Positions 25,380 to 33,211 are shown, numbered from the stretch's first letter. The stretch: 33,963 nucleotides of DNA from Candidatus Sumerlaeota bacterium (GCA_021772755.1 JAJFLJ010000244.1:1-33963), one strand, 5' to 3'. Notes: a model not told the origin generated them from the sequence alone. A program made the numbers and translations.

Positions 25380-25847
25380 TCAATCCGCCACTTCGACGGT
25401 CAGTTCCACTTCGACGGGAGCGTCGAGCGGCAGCGCGTTGACGCCAACCGCGGAACGCGCGTGCGCGCCGGCCTCCCCGAAGACCGCCTGCGCGAACTCC
25501 GAGGCGCCGTTGGCCACCTTCGGCTGGTCGTGAAACGTGTCCTTCGACTGCACGTAGACGACGATGCGCACGACGCGCACGATGCGGTCGAGATCGCCGA
25601 TCACGCCCTTCACGCTGGCAAGCGCGTTGAGCAGGCACGTGCGCGCGAGGTCCGCGCCCTCCGCCACCGTCAACCCGCCATCGCCGACGCAGCCGGTGGC
25701 CAGCAGTTTCCCCTCCGCCATCGGCAACTGGCCGCTGGTCAGGACGAGGTTTCCGGTGCGAATCGCGGGGATGTACGCGGCGACCGGTTTCGGCGCCGCA
25801 GGGACACGGTGGCCGAGTTCTTCGATTCTGTTTTCGATGGCGGACAT
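25380..25847 (-). CDS. ridA: RidA family (YjgF/YER057c) protein
   Basis: A 155-residue member of the RidA family. RidA proteins deaminate reactive enamines/imines made by PLP enzymes and form trimers with active sites between subunits. The key substrate-binding Arg is present as R131 in GAHARSAVGV, and E146 lies 15 residues on, the same spacing as R105 and E120 of E. coli RidA. An early TSGQLPM stretch (37-43) matches the family's SGQ motif. It is longer than E. coli RidA (128) because of an N-terminal extension, typical of the COG0251 subgroup of about 150 residues, so its exact substrate may differ. It lies in a minus-strand run between the duplicated-module gene (37 bases upstream) and the peptide-binding lipoprotein gene. 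Confidence 0.9.
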   Translation of the reverse strand: MSAIENRIEELGHRVPAAPKPVAAYIPAIRTGNLVLTSGQLPMAEGKLLATGCVGDGGLTVAEGADLARTCLLNALASVKGVIGDLDRIVRVVRIVVYVQSKDTFHDQPKVANGASEFAQAVFGEAGAHARSAVGVNALPLDAPVEVELTVEVAD

Positions 25848-25884
25848 GCTGTCTCCCCTGTTGTCGTGTGCGGTGCGTTTCGCG

Positions 25885-26955
25885 TCAGGCCGGGTTCGGG
25901 GCCTTTTCGAGATGTTCGAGTGCGACGATGCGGTGGGCGATCTTGTCGGCCATCTGTGCGGTGATGCTCTCCATGCTCCAGAGGCTGCCTTTCAGTCCGA
26001 AGAACCGGGCGATGGCGGCGACGTAGTCCTCCGCCTTGTCGGAGTGGCACTTGCCGTCCATCCACTTTTCGAGGAGCGCCTTCTCCGCCTCGTCCGTCGG
26101 CGCGCCGTGAAGGCGGCCCTGCATCGCGCCGAGCAGCCGGTGGAAATCGCCCGGCAGCGTGCCTTCGGGCAGGTAGGGCTTGAACGGTTCGCAGGAGGGC
26201 ACTTCCTCCTCGGTCTGCGAATCGGAAACGTACTTTCGAAAGACGCCTGAATCGCGCGCCTGCTGCAGATACTTCTCCTGCGCGTCCTGCGGAAGTCCCC
26301 AGAATCCCGGAGCCGCGTCGTCGCCCGCCTCGGCGGCTTCGCTGACGGAGTCCGAAGCGGACGCGGCGGCGGCCTTTGCGGCGGCGGCCTTTTCGGGATT
26401 CTCCTTCGCCCACAAGTCCGCGGCCTTCGCCGGGGCTTCCTCGTCCTCCTCGGCGGCTCCGGACTTCTTCACCCACTCCTGCTGTTCGGATTCGGCGAGG
26501 CCGAAGAATCCGAGCGCCTCCTTGCCCGGCTCTGCGGCGGACTTCGAACCGTCCGCCTTCGACCCTTCGACGCGCGACCGGATCGATTCCGACGCCGCCT
26601 TCGCCGCGTCGGGGTTTTCCTTCTCCCAGAGGTCCGCAGCGATTTCCATCAGCTGCTCCTCCTCCTCGCCCACGTCGCCGGCGCCGTTCTCGTACATGAA
26701 CGCGAGGCGGTCCTGGGCGAAGAGACGGACGTCGAACCCCTCGCTGTTGTAGACGTTCAGTTCGATATGGGCGGCGGTGGGGAACTCGACGCAATCCTTG
26801 TAGGAAAGGCCCATCTCCAGGTAGACGTTGATCCACTTGCCGTAGGGCTTGCTGATGACGAGCGCCTGGGTGCTCTTGAGCAGAGCGCCGGCGATGACGC
26901 GGCCGGTGTCGTTGTCGGGAACATAGACGTGTGTCGCGTGCGCATAGACGCCCAT
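25885..26955 (-). CDS. Unknown protein with a tandemly duplicated helical module
   Basis: A 356-residue protein I do not recognise, with no signal peptide or membrane helix. Residues of about 1-92 form an alpha/beta domain (GVYAHATHVYVPDND, ALVISKPYGKWINVYLEMG, DVRLFAQDRLAFMYENG). Two copies of a module of about 70 residues follow: AADLWEKENPDAAKAA (106-121) with GFFGLAESEQQEWVKKSG (149-166), and AADLWAKENPEKAAAA (178-193) with GFWGLPQDAQEKYLQQ (217-232). Ala/Glu/Lys- and Ser-rich linkers join them. A C-terminal helical part (about 255-356) contains DFHRLLGAMQGRLHG and WSMESITAQMADKIAHRI. The ATG at 26955 has AGGAG eight bases upstream. It heads the run with ridA and the peptide-binding protein gene. 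Cytoplasmic and possibly structural or adaptor-like, but this is speculation. Confidence 0.78.
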   Translation of the reverse strand: MGVYAHATHVYVPDNDTGRVIAGALLKSTQALVISKPYGKWINVYLEMGLSYKDCVEFPTAAHIELNVYNSEGFDVRLFAQDRLAFMYENGAGDVGEEEEQLMEIAADLWEKENPDAAKAASESIRSRVEGSKADGSKSAAEPGKEALGFFGLAESEQQEWVKKSGAAEEDEEAPAKAADLWAKENPEKAAAAKAAAASASDSVSEAAEAGDDAAPGFWGLPQDAQEKYLQQARDSGVFRKYVSDSQTEEEVPSCEPFKPYLPEGTLPGDFHRLLGAMQGRLHGAPTDEAEKALLEKWMDGKCHSDKAEDYVAAIARFFGLKGSLWSMESITAQMADKIAHRIVALEHLEKAPNPA

Positions 26956-27069
26956 GGCGGCGGCTCCTGACGTGCGGTCAATCCACGAAGCCGACGGTTG
27001 GACCGGAGCCCGGCGGTTGGCAAGCAAAAGCCCAGGGGCGCACGGGACGGCGGCCACCCTTCGCGACGG

Positions 27070-27630
27070 TCACGCGCCGGGGAAGTCCTGGCGCGCAAGA
27101 AGCCGTTCCAGCTGTCCGAGGTGCCGCTCGGCGTGCACCGCGTGAATCAGAAATGCCTGGACCGCGCTGGCGCGCAAAAGCGGGCTGACGGGTGTGCCGA
27201 ACATGGCCCTGGACCAGTCGCGGTCGGCGAACTCCGACATCGCATCGACAAGCCCGCGATGGGCGGCCTCGAAACGGGCGAGCGCGTCACCTGTACCCGG
27301 CACCGGCCGAAACGCGCGGGGAGCGGGAAGGCGACGGCGCTTTGGCGACAGGAGCGTCTTGAGGATCAGCGCGCCTGCAAGCCCTCCCTTCATCGAAACG
27401 CTCTCGGGCGAGTCGGTTCGCGGAGCCTTCGCGAGCGCCGGTCGCATCTTCGCGAGATACCCTTCGACGGTCTGCGAAACGTGGTCGAGAACCTGCGCGG
27501 CGCTCCAGGTCTCGTCGTCCGGCGACCACGTCAGTCGCGAGCCGCTCAGCGGACCCGCCAGTTCGCGGGCGCGGGCGATCAGGGCATCGTAGCGCCCGGG
27601 AAGTTCGCGCAGCAGGTCGGCCTGGTTCAT
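27070..27630 (-). CDS. DinB-like metal-binding four-helix-bundle protein
   Basis: A 186-residue protein of the DinB/YfiT superfamily, four-helix bundles that bind a metal through three histidines and often act as thiol-dependent transferases. The likely ligands are H50 in AAQVLDHVSQT, and H166 and H170 in HAVHAERHLGQLERL, which is the normal spacing (one in helix 2, two in helix 4). The function of the individual member cannot be told. The ATG at 27630 starts MNQADLLRELP. It lies 84 bases downstream of metK on the same strand, but a hairpin terminator stands between, so it may have its own promoter. The next gene in this orientation starts 114 bases downstream. Confidence 0.82.
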   Translation of the reverse strand: MNQADLLRELPGRYDALIARARELAGPLSGSRLTWSPDDETWSAAQVLDHVSQTVEGYLAKMRPALAKAPRTDSPESVSMKGGLAGALILKTLLSPKRRRLPAPRAFRPVPGTGDALARFEAAHRGLVDAMSEFADRDWSRAMFGTPVSPLLRASAVQAFLIHAVHAERHLGQLERLLARQDFPGA

Positions 27631-27654
27631 TTCGGAGTCCTTTCGAAACGCGAA

Positions 27655-27684
27655 ATCCCCGGTCGCGAATTCGGGACCGGGGAT
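27655..27684 (-). terminator. Hairpin terminator after metK
   Basis: ATCCCCGGTC (27655-27664) and GACCGGGGAT (27675-27684) form a perfect 10-base-pair stem; the 10-base loop holds a CGAATTCG palindrome. On the minus strand the stem is followed by TTCGCGTTT, giving a partial U-tract. It lies 31 bases beyond the metK stop. Confidence 0.7.
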
Positions 27685-27714
27685 CGGATATCGGAGCGGT
27701 TGTCGCGGGTCGTG

Positions 27715-28881
27715 CTACTTCGCGGCCTTCTTGAAGGCTGCGGCGAGGTCGGTCTTCTCCCAAGTGAACTCGGGAAGCTCGCGGCCGAAGTGGCCGTATG
27801 CGACGGTCTTGCTGTAGATGGGGCGCAGCAGATCGAGACGCTCGATGATGGCGCGGGGGCGAAGGTCCACCGTCTTGCGGATGATGCGTCCGATTTCGGC
27901 GTCCGACACGGTGCCGGTGCCTTCGGTGTTGGCGAGAATGGACGTGGGCTGGGCGACGCCGATGGCGTAGCTGAGCTGGATGTGGCAGCGCGTCGCCAGG
28001 CCCGCGGCGACGACGTTCTTCGCCAGCCAGCGCGCGACGTACGCGGCCGAGCGGTCCACCTTCGACGGGTCCTTGCCGCTGAACGCGCCGCCGCCGTGGT
28101 ATCCCATGCCGCCGTACGTATCGACGATGATCTTGCGGCCCGTCAGGCCGGAATCGCCGTGGGGTCCGCCGACGACGAAACGGCCCGTCGGGTTGATGTG
28201 GTACTTCACCTTCCCGGTGACGAGCTTCTTCGGAAGCACGGGGTCGATGACTTCCTTCTGGATGAAGTCCTTGAGGTCCTTCATCTTGAAGTCGGGGTGG
28301 TGCTGTGTGGAGATGACGACGGTGTCGATGCGGACGGGGCGACCGTCCTGGTACTCGACGGTGACCTGGCTCTTGCTGTCGGGACGAAGGCGCTTGATGC
28401 CCTTCTTCTCGTCCTTGCGGCGAAGGTCCGCCATGCGCTTGGTGAGCTTGTGCGCGAGAAGGATCGGAAGGGGCATGAGCTCCTTCGTGTCGTCGCAGGC
28501 GAAGCCGAACATCATGCCCTGGTCGCCGGCGCCCTGGTTCTTGGGGTCCTTGCGGTTCACGCCCATGGCGATGTCGGGGCTCTGCGTGCCGAGCGCGTCG
28601 AGCACCGCGCAGGAGTCGGCGTCGAATCGGCATTCGGGGTCCGTGTAGCCGATGCGGCGAATGGTGTCGCGGACGATCTGCTTCACGTTGAACGTGGCGG
28701 TGGTGGTGATTTCGCCGCCGACGACGGCAAGGCCGGTGGAGACGAAGGTCTCGCAGGCGACGCGGGAGTTCTTGTCCTGGGCCAGGCAGGCGTCCAGCAC
28801 GGCGTCGGAAATCGCGTCGGAGACCTTGTCGGGATGACCCTCCGAGACGGACTCGGAGGTGAAGAGAATCTTTTCAGCCAT
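27715..28881 (-). CDS. metK: S-adenosylmethionine synthetase
   Basis: A 388-residue methionine adenosyltransferase, making SAM from methionine and ATP. The N-terminus has [20 protein letters not shown], with H16 and D18 of the ATP/phosphate site. The signature [10 protein letters not shown] and the glycine-rich P-loop-like [19 protein letters not shown] are intact, as is the [20 protein letters not shown] stretch. The length matches bacterial MetK (384-400). The ATG at 28881 has AAGGA 10 bases upstream. I looked for a SAM-sensing leader in 28882-29040 on the minus strand and found none that I could match. It is divergent from the AbrB-Doc genes. SAM made here would feed the methyltransferase at 15813 among many others. 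Confidence 0.98.
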   Translation of the reverse strand: MAEKILFTSESVSEGHPDKVSDAISDAVLDACLAQDKNSRVACETFVSTGLAVVGGEITTTATFNVKQIVRDTIRRIGYTDPECRFDADSCAVLDALGTQSPDIAMGVNRKDPKNQGAGDQGMMFGFACDDTKELMPLPILLAHKLTKRMADLRRKDEKKGIKRLRPDSKSQVTVEYQDGRPVRIDTVVISTQHHPDFKMKDLKDFIQKEVIDPVLPKKLVTGKVKYHINPTGRFVVGGPHGDSGLTGRKIIVDTYGGMGYHGGGAFSGKDPSKVDRSAAYVARWLAKNVVAAGLATRCHIQLSYAIGVAQPTSILANTEGTGTVSDAEIGRIIRKTVDLRPRAIIERLDLLRPIYSKTVAYGHFGRELPEFTWEKTDLAAAFKKAAK

Positions 28882-29018
28882 TGTTTTGCGGTCCTTGGTG
28901 GCAACTGCGCCTCTGGCGAAGCGGCGCGAATCGTCGAGATGGCCGAAAGCGGGGTGCAAGCGGGAAGGGGCCGGGCGGGAGGCAATCCGCGATTCCGCAG
29001 AAAGCCCGGTTGTTGGGG

Positions 29019-29047
29019 TTGACGAACCGTCTCGTTATAACGAAGAT
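29019..29047 (+). promoter_or_regulatory. Promoter of the AbrB-Doc operon with palindromic operator
   Basis: TTGACG (29019-29024), 17-base spacer and GAAGAT (29042-29047; A2, A5, T6 kept). A perfect 12-base palindrome, TCGTTATAACGA (29032-29043), fills the end of the spacer and touches the -10, an ideal place for autorepression by the antitoxin. TATAAC inside the palindrome is an alternative -10 with TTGGGG at 29013 as its -35. Confidence 0.55.
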
Positions 29048-29067
29048 TACAATGAAAGGGGCGCACG

Positions 29068-29298
29068 ATGGGCACTCTCAAGGTCAAGGTCACCACGGTC
29101 GGCAACTCGGCGGGCGTCGTTCTGCCCAAGGAGGTATTGGCCGGTCTCAACGTCGAGAAGGGCGATTCTCTCAGCCTGGTTCGGACCCCGACCGGTTATG
29201 AACTGACGGCCTACGATCCCGGGTTCGAGGAGGAGATGGAAGCCGCCCGCGATATCATGAAGCGTTACCGCAATTCGCTGCGCGAGCTGGCGAAGTGA
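29068..29298 (+). CDS. AbrB/MazE-type antitoxin
   Basis: A 76-residue antitoxin with an N-terminal swapped-hairpin AbrB fold: VKVTTVGNSAGVVLPKEVLA (6-25) carries the GNSxGVxLPKxxL signature, followed by LNVEKGDSLSLVRTPTGYELTAY. Dimers of this fold bind DNA. The C-terminal helix (EEEMEAARDIMKRYRNSLREL) should contact the toxin. The ATG at 29068 has GGGG upstream. Its stop overlaps the GTG start of the Doc gene (GTGA, 29295-29298), so translation is coupled. It is expected to repress its own promoter at the palindrome upstream. Confidence 0.92.
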   Translation: MGTLKVKVTTVGNSAGVVLPKEVLAGLNVEKGDSLSLVRTPTGYELTAYDPGFEEEMEAARDIMKRYRNSLRELAK

Positions 29299-29681
29299 GT
29301 CGGCACTGGCTTTCACTGAAACTGGTCCTTGCGATTCACTCCGAGCAGGTCGCCGAACACGGCGGATCGGCAGGCGTTCGGGACATGGGCCTGCTCGAAT
29401 CGGCCCTGGCAAAGCCTCGGAATCTGGAGAACTATGGCGACCCCGATACTGCGGCGCTCGCAGCGGCGTACGGTTTCGGTATCGCCAAGAATCATCCCTT
29501 TCTGGACGGAAACAAGCGAACGGCGTTCGTTGCCGGTGCGCTCTTTCTGGAGCTCAACGGTCGCCGGGTAACGGCTGCGGAGACGGATGTCGTGGAGACG
29601 TTCCTCGCGCTGGCAGGCGGCGATCTGACGGAAGAGGAACTGGCGTCCTGGTTTCGGGAGAACTCGGTCCCCGCTTCGTAG
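29295..29681 (+). CDS. Doc-family toxin (death-on-curing, Fic fold)
   Basis: A 128-residue Doc toxin of the Fic superfamily. The core motif is HPFLDGNKR (67-75), the Doc form of the Fic motif HxFxxGNxR, with H67 as catalytic base. In P1, Doc phosphorylates EF-Tu and halts translation; that activity is assumed here from the family. IHSEQVAEHGGSAGVRDMGLLESAL at the N-terminus also fits Doc. The gene starts with GTG at 29295, overlapping the antitoxin stop by four bases. The pair is AbrB-type antitoxin with Doc toxin, while classical Doc is paired with Phd. The module is complete and looks intact. Confidence 0.93.
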   Translation: MSRHWLSLKLVLAIHSEQVAEHGGSAGVRDMGLLESALAKPRNLENYGDPDTAALAAAYGFGIAKNHPFLDGNKRTAFVAGALFLELNGRRVTAAETDVVETFLALAGGDLTEEELASWFRENSVPAS

Positions 29682-29712
29682 CCCGGGGGCTCCCTGTCGC
29701 CCCCGATTCCCC

Positions 29713-29742
29713 TTGCCAAATCCCCCGGGGCTCCCCTACACA
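29713..29742 (+). promoter_or_regulatory. Possible rpsB promoter
   Basis: TTGCCA (29713-29718), 18-base spacer and TACACA (29737-29742). It would give an rpsB leader of about 160 bases, long enough for feedback regulation by S2, though no known leader structure was recognised. A closer TTGACG box (29863) is too near the ribosome site to be a promoter. Confidence 0.35.
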
Positions 29743-29906
29743 GCGCGCCCCATTGGGGCAGTCTGGCGAAGTCGGCCCGGCTGTAAAGAACTGATTCCAC
29801 ACGCTTTCCGACGGCGTTCCGGGGTCTTCGGCCTGTGAGGCGGGTTCGAAGCCGGATGCCGGTTGACGAAAGCGGAGGCCAAACCGCGAAAGAAGGAGAT
29901 CGCCTC

Positions 29907-30809
29907 ATGTCCAGCGTTACCATGAAGCAGCTGTTGGAAGCGGGCGTCCACTTCGGCCACCAGAGCCGTCGCTGGAACCCCAAGATGAAGCCGTACATCT
30001 ACACCGAGCGCAACGGCATCTACATCGTCGATCTGAAGAAGACCCTTCGTCTTCTGCGCGACGCCACCCGGTTCATCCGCGAGGGCGTGGCCCAGGGCGC
30101 CGAGGTCCTCTATGTCGGCACCAAGAAGCAGGCGCGCGACATCGTTCGCGAAAGTGCCGACGAGTGCGGCATGCACTACGTCAACAACCGCTGGCTCGGC
30201 GGACTGCTGACGAACTTCAAGACCATCCGCAAGTCCGTGCTCCGCCTTCTCGAACTCGAGAAGATGTTCGAGGACGGCTCCATCAACCAGTACGTCAAGA
30301 AGGAGCAGGCCGCCCTCTCCCGCGAGATGGAAGCCCTGCGCAAGAACCTCAACGGCATCAAGAAGATGAACAAGATGCCCGACATCATCTTCATCGTGGA
30401 CCCCTCCAAGGAGCAGATCGCCATCCAGGAGGCCCGCAAGCTGGGCATTCCGATCGTGGCGGTGGTGGATACCAACTGCGATCCCGACGACATCGACTGG
30501 GTCATCCCCGGCAACGACGACGCCATCCGCTCCATCAAGCTGATGTGCGGCGCGGTGTGCGAAGCCGTGCGCGAAGGCCAGATGACCGTGTCCGAGGGCG
30601 AGATGGACGCCGGCGGCGAGACCAGCGCCGAGGGCGGCGACCGCCAGGCCCTGAGCGCAAGCGAGCTGGAAGCGCGCTTCGCCGTCTACGAGGGAACGGA
30701 ACAGGCAGCAGCCGAACCGGTCGGTGTGGCCGCATCGGCGCCGCCCGCTCCCGAAGCCGCGGCGCCCACGGCGCCGCCCCCCGCGCCGCCCCCCTCCGTC
30801 ACGGAGTAG
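29907..30809 (+). CDS. rpsB: Small ribosomal subunit protein S2
   Basis: A 300-residue S2. [62 protein letters not shown] and [18 protein letters not shown] are family hallmarks, and [20 protein letters not shown] ends the conserved core. The ATG at 29907 has a strong AGAAGGAGA. The core ends near residue 230; a tail of about 70 residues follows, acidic then rich in Ala and Pro ([20 protein letters not shown]). It makes S2 longer than the usual 230-260 and is probably disordered. Followed by an attenuator-like hairpin and tsf, the usual order. Confidence 0.98.
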   Translation: MSSVTMKQLLEAGVHFGHQSRRWNPKMKPYIYTERNGIYIVDLKKTLRLLRDATRFIREGVAQGAEVLYVGTKKQARDIVRESADECGMHYVNNRWLGGLLTNFKTIRKSVLRLLELEKMFEDGSINQYVKKEQAALSREMEALRKNLNGIKKMNKMPDIIFIVDPSKEQIAIQEARKLGIPIVAVVDTNCDPDDIDWVIPGNDDAIRSIKLMCGAVCEAVREGQMTVSEGEMDAGGETSAEGGDRQALSASELEARFAVYEGTEQAAAEPVGVAASAPPAPEAAAPTAPPPAPPPSVTE

Positions 30810-30828
30810 GAACGGCAGACCGGCAACC

Positions 30829-30858
30829 GCCCCTGACTTTCCTCGGGGGCGTTCTTTT
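30829..30858 (+). terminator. Attenuator-like hairpin between rpsB and tsf
   Basis: GCCCC (30829-30833) can pair with GGGGC (30846-30850), flanked by partly matching AAC and GTT, and is followed by TTCTTTT (30852-30858). Lying inside an operon, it would lower tsf expression rather than end it. The TTGACC immediately after (30857) may be a secondary -35 box. Confidence 0.5.
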
Positions 30859-30895
30859 GACCCTCAATACCCGACCGAAAAGGAAGACGCGAACG

Positions 30896-31789
30896 ATGAC
30901 AGTGAAGATTGCGGCCTCTCAGGTCAAGGAACTGCGCGACAAGACCGGTATCGGGATGTCGGAATGCAAGAAGGCGCTGGAAGAGTCCGGCGGCGATCTG
31001 GACGCGGCGATCAAGGTGCTGCGCGAGCGCGGCGCGGTGAAGGCCGCCAAGCGCGAGGGCCGCACCGCGGCCGAAGGCCTCGTCGCCGCAGCCGTCTCCG
31101 CCGACTCCAGACGCGGCGCCGTGGCCCTGCTCGGCAGCGAGACGGACTTCGTCGCACGCAACGACGAGTTCTCGCAGCTGGTGCAGGACATCGCCAACGC
31201 CGGTCTGAACGGCGGAGCCAACACGCTCGCCGATGCGGCGGAGAAGACCCTGCCGGACGGCCGGACGGCGAAGACCGCCGTGGACGAGATCCGCACGAAG
31301 ATCGGCGAGAAGATCGAGCTTTCGGCCTACGCCGCCCTCGAGGGCGACGTCGTCGCCGCCTACCTTCACCCCCCCGGCAAGATCGGCGTTCTGGTTTCCG
31401 CGAAGGCGGAGGCACTCGACGCGGCGAAGACGGGCGAAGTCGCCGAAGGGCTGCGCGACGTCGCGATGCACATCGCCGCCTTCTCGCCGCCGTTCCTCGA
31501 CGAGGACGCAGTGGACGCCTCGGTCATCGAGGGCGAGCGCGAGATCTACGCGGCGCAGGCGAAGAACGAAGGCAAGCCCGAGAACATCATCCCCCGCATC
31601 GTCGACGGCAAGGTGAAGGCGTTCTACAAGGACAACTGCCTCGTCCACCAGGCCTTCGCGAAGGACTCCTCCGTCACGGTGATGCAGTTCGTCGACGGTC
31701 TCGGCAAGGGCGTCGGCGCGAAGTTGACGCTGACCGGCTTCCGCCGCGTCAACGTCGGCCAGAGCGCGGAACAGTCCGAGCAGAACTGA
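30896..31789 (+). CDS. tsf: Translation elongation factor Ts
   Basis: A 297-residue EF-Ts, the nucleotide exchange factor for EF-Tu. The N-terminal UBA-like part has ELRDKTGIGMSECKKALEE (11-29), and the core has LLGSETDFVARNDEF, the TDFVARN motif that contacts EF-Tu. The C-terminal region contains EREIYAAQAKNEGKPENII and the final CLVHQAFAKDSSVTV. The length is normal. The ATG at 30896 follows AAGGAAG. It is transcribed with rpsB. The usual next gene, pyrH, is absent; a terminator follows at once. Confidence 0.98.
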   Translation: MTVKIAASQVKELRDKTGIGMSECKKALEESGGDLDAAIKVLRERGAVKAAKREGRTAAEGLVAAAVSADSRRGAVALLGSETDFVARNDEFSQLVQDIANAGLNGGANTLADAAEKTLPDGRTAKTAVDEIRTKIGEKIELSAYAALEGDVVAAYLHPPGKIGVLVSAKAEALDAAKTGEVAEGLRDVAMHIAAFSPPFLDEDAVDASVIEGEREIYAAQAKNEGKPENIIPRIVDGKVKAFYKDNCLVHQAFAKDSSVTVMQFVDGLGKGVGAKLTLTGFRRVNVGQSAEQSEQN

Positions 31790-31823
31790 CGACCCTGCGG
31801 CGTTCGCAGTTCCCGAAAACGAC

Positions 31824-31851
31824 ACGGCCCGGAGCATTCGCTCCGGGCCGT
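31824..31851. terminator. Strong terminator after tsf
   Basis: ACGGCCCGGAGC (31824-31835) and GCTCCGGGCCGT (31840-31851) form a perfect 12-base-pair stem with a 4-base ATTC loop, followed by TTTCGTG. An A-rich stretch (GAAAACG at 31815) lies on the other side, so it also works for the minus-strand dipeptidase gene ending at 31882. Confidence 0.88.
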
Positions 31852-31881
31852 TTTCGTGCATGAACCGTGGGCGGGGAGACG

Positions 31882-33063
31882 CTACTCCGCGCCGTCGACC
31901 GCTTCCAGAAAGACCCGCCGCACGTTGTCGTGCATGATGCCGCGAATAACGTCCTCGCCGTGGCCACGCTTGCGAAGGCCATCGGCCACGTTCTGCCACA
32001 TCGACGCCTTTTCCAGTCCGACGGGGAACGCCCAGATGCCGTCGAAGTCGGAACCGAGCCCGACGTGTTCCCAGCCGGCGATCTCGATGGCGTGCTCGAT
32101 GTGGTCGAGATACGTGTCCAGCGTGACGCGGGAGTCCTCCGGCAGGTTGGCCTGGATCAGCTGGCGGCGCTGCTCGCGATAGAGGGGATCGCTCCTGTCG
32201 CCGCCGTGATTCTCGAGCACGTCGGCGATCTGCTCCGAAAGCTTCTCCTCCGTCTCGTCCCACGCCGGTTCCCACGCCGTGGAAAGATAGGATGGCAGGG
32301 CGTTGATGCCGGCCACGCCGCCGTTCTTCGCGAGGGCGCGCAACTGGTCGTCGGACAGGTTGCGCGGATGGTCGCAAAGCGCGCGGCAGCTGGAATGGGA
32401 CGCGACGACCGGTTTCGTCGTGACCTCCAGCGCATCGTAGAACGTCGCTTCGGAGACGTGACTGACATCGACGACGATGCCCAGGCGGTTCATTTCGCGG
32501 ACGACGTCCTTCCCGAAATCCGTCAGGCCCATCTCCGGGTTTTCCTTGTCGGTGGAGGCGCCTGCCCAGTTCAGGTTGTTCATCCACGTCAGTGTCATGC
32601 CGCGAACGCCGAGGCGGTGGAACGTGCGCAGCATCGCGAGGTCGTCGGCGATGGGCGCGCCGCCCTCCAGCCAGAGCCACATCGCGATGCGACCGGACCC
32701 GGCGATGGCATCGGCCTCCTCGACGCTTCGCGCCAGGGCGATGGACTCGGGATATCTGGCGGCCTGCTCCTCGAACAGGTCCATCATCCGGAGCGCGCGC
32801 TGCGTCGCGTCCAGGCCGGTCACGTTGTTGGAATTCACCCAGACGGAAAGCACCTGGTTCTTCACGTGCCCGGCGCGCATGGTGGGAATGGTCGCCTGGG
32901 TCCACTCGGGAGGCATGCCCATATCGACGTCGTTGTCGATGACCCGCAGCAGAATGTCGGAGTGCATGTCGAAGACGGGGACGGGTTCCTGGGCCATGGC
33001 GGGCGATCCGGTGACGGCGAAGAGGGCAAGGGCGGCGCCGGTCAGGGTTTTGGCGATTCTCAT
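31882..33063 (-). CDS. Membrane dipeptidase family M19 (renal dipeptidase-like), exported
   Basis: A 393-residue exported metallopeptidase of family M19, a dinuclear zinc amidohydrolase-fold enzyme that cleaves dipeptides. The signal peptide (about 1-25) ends SPAMAQ. All zinc ligands are present by comparison with human renal dipeptidase: H34 and D36 in FDMHSDILL, bridging E133 in WLEGGAPI, H202 in DVSHVSEA and H223 in ASHSSCRALCDHPRN. The GSDFDG motif near the C-terminus carries the acidic residue equivalent to D288. The ATG at 33063 starts the signal peptide directly. A possible promoter lies at 33159 (TTGACG, minus strand). It should act in the periplasm and might feed dipeptides from peptidoglycan or diet back to the cell. 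Confidence 0.95.
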   Translation of the reverse strand: MRIAKTLTGAALALFAVTGSPAMAQEPVPVFDMHSDILLRVIDNDVDMGMPPEWTQATIPTMRAGHVKNQVLSVWVNSNNVTGLDATQRALRMMDLFEEQAARYPESIALARSVEEADAIAGSGRIAMWLWLEGGAPIADDLAMLRTFHRLGVRGMTLTWMNNLNWAGASTDKENPEMGLTDFGKDVVREMNRLGIVVDVSHVSEATFYDALEVTTKPVVASHSSCRALCDHPRNLSDDQLRALAKNGGVAGINALPSYLSTAWEPAWDETEEKLSEQIADVLENHGGDRSDPLYREQRRQLIQANLPEDSRVTLDTYLDHIEHAIEIAGWEHVGLGSDFDGIWAFPVGLEKASMWQNVADGLRKRGHGEDVIRGIMHDNVRRVFLEAVDGAE

Positions 33064-33130
33064 GAAATTGCTCGCTTTTCGGGGACTGGTAGTCCTACCT
33101 TTGCCTTCCTCCGCGCCAGCGCAAACGGGA

Positions 33131-33159
33131 ATTTCGGCGCGGGGCCCCTGAAGCGTCAA
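33131..33159 (-). promoter_or_regulatory. Possible promoter of the dipeptidase gene
   Basis: On the minus strand TTGACG (33159-33154) and CGAAAT (33136-33131) with a 17-base spacer, or GAAATT with 18. The box also lies within the alternative hairpins at 33151-33180. It is 96 bases before the ATG at 33063. Confidence 0.3.
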
Positions 33160-33180
33160 ACCGCCGACGCTTTTCGGCGG
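33151..33180 (+). other. Two mutually exclusive hairpins before the VanZ-like gene
   Basis: AAGCGTC (33151-33157) can pair with GACGCTT (33166-33172), or CCGCCGA (33161-33167) with TCGGCGG (33174-33180). The two stems share bases 33166-33167, so only one can form. It lies 31 bases before the VanZ-like start; a leader role is possible, but a shared divergent promoter region is equally likely. Confidence 0.35.
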
Positions 33181-33211
33181 TCGTGTGGCAGGCGAAAGCG
33201 GGGTTCCCGAC

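Noticed and set aside
28882-29030. SAM riboswitch upstream of metK
   Set aside because: I compared the minus-strand leader with what I remember of SAM-I, SAM-II and SAM/SAH consensus elements and found no match. Only a short CGCC-AGA-GGCG hairpin is visible. A covariance-model search would settle it.
29863-29891. TTGACG as the rpsB promoter
   Set aside because: A -10 at 17 bases would fall on the ribosome binding site of rpsB, leaving no leader. TTGCCA at 29713 is the better candidate.
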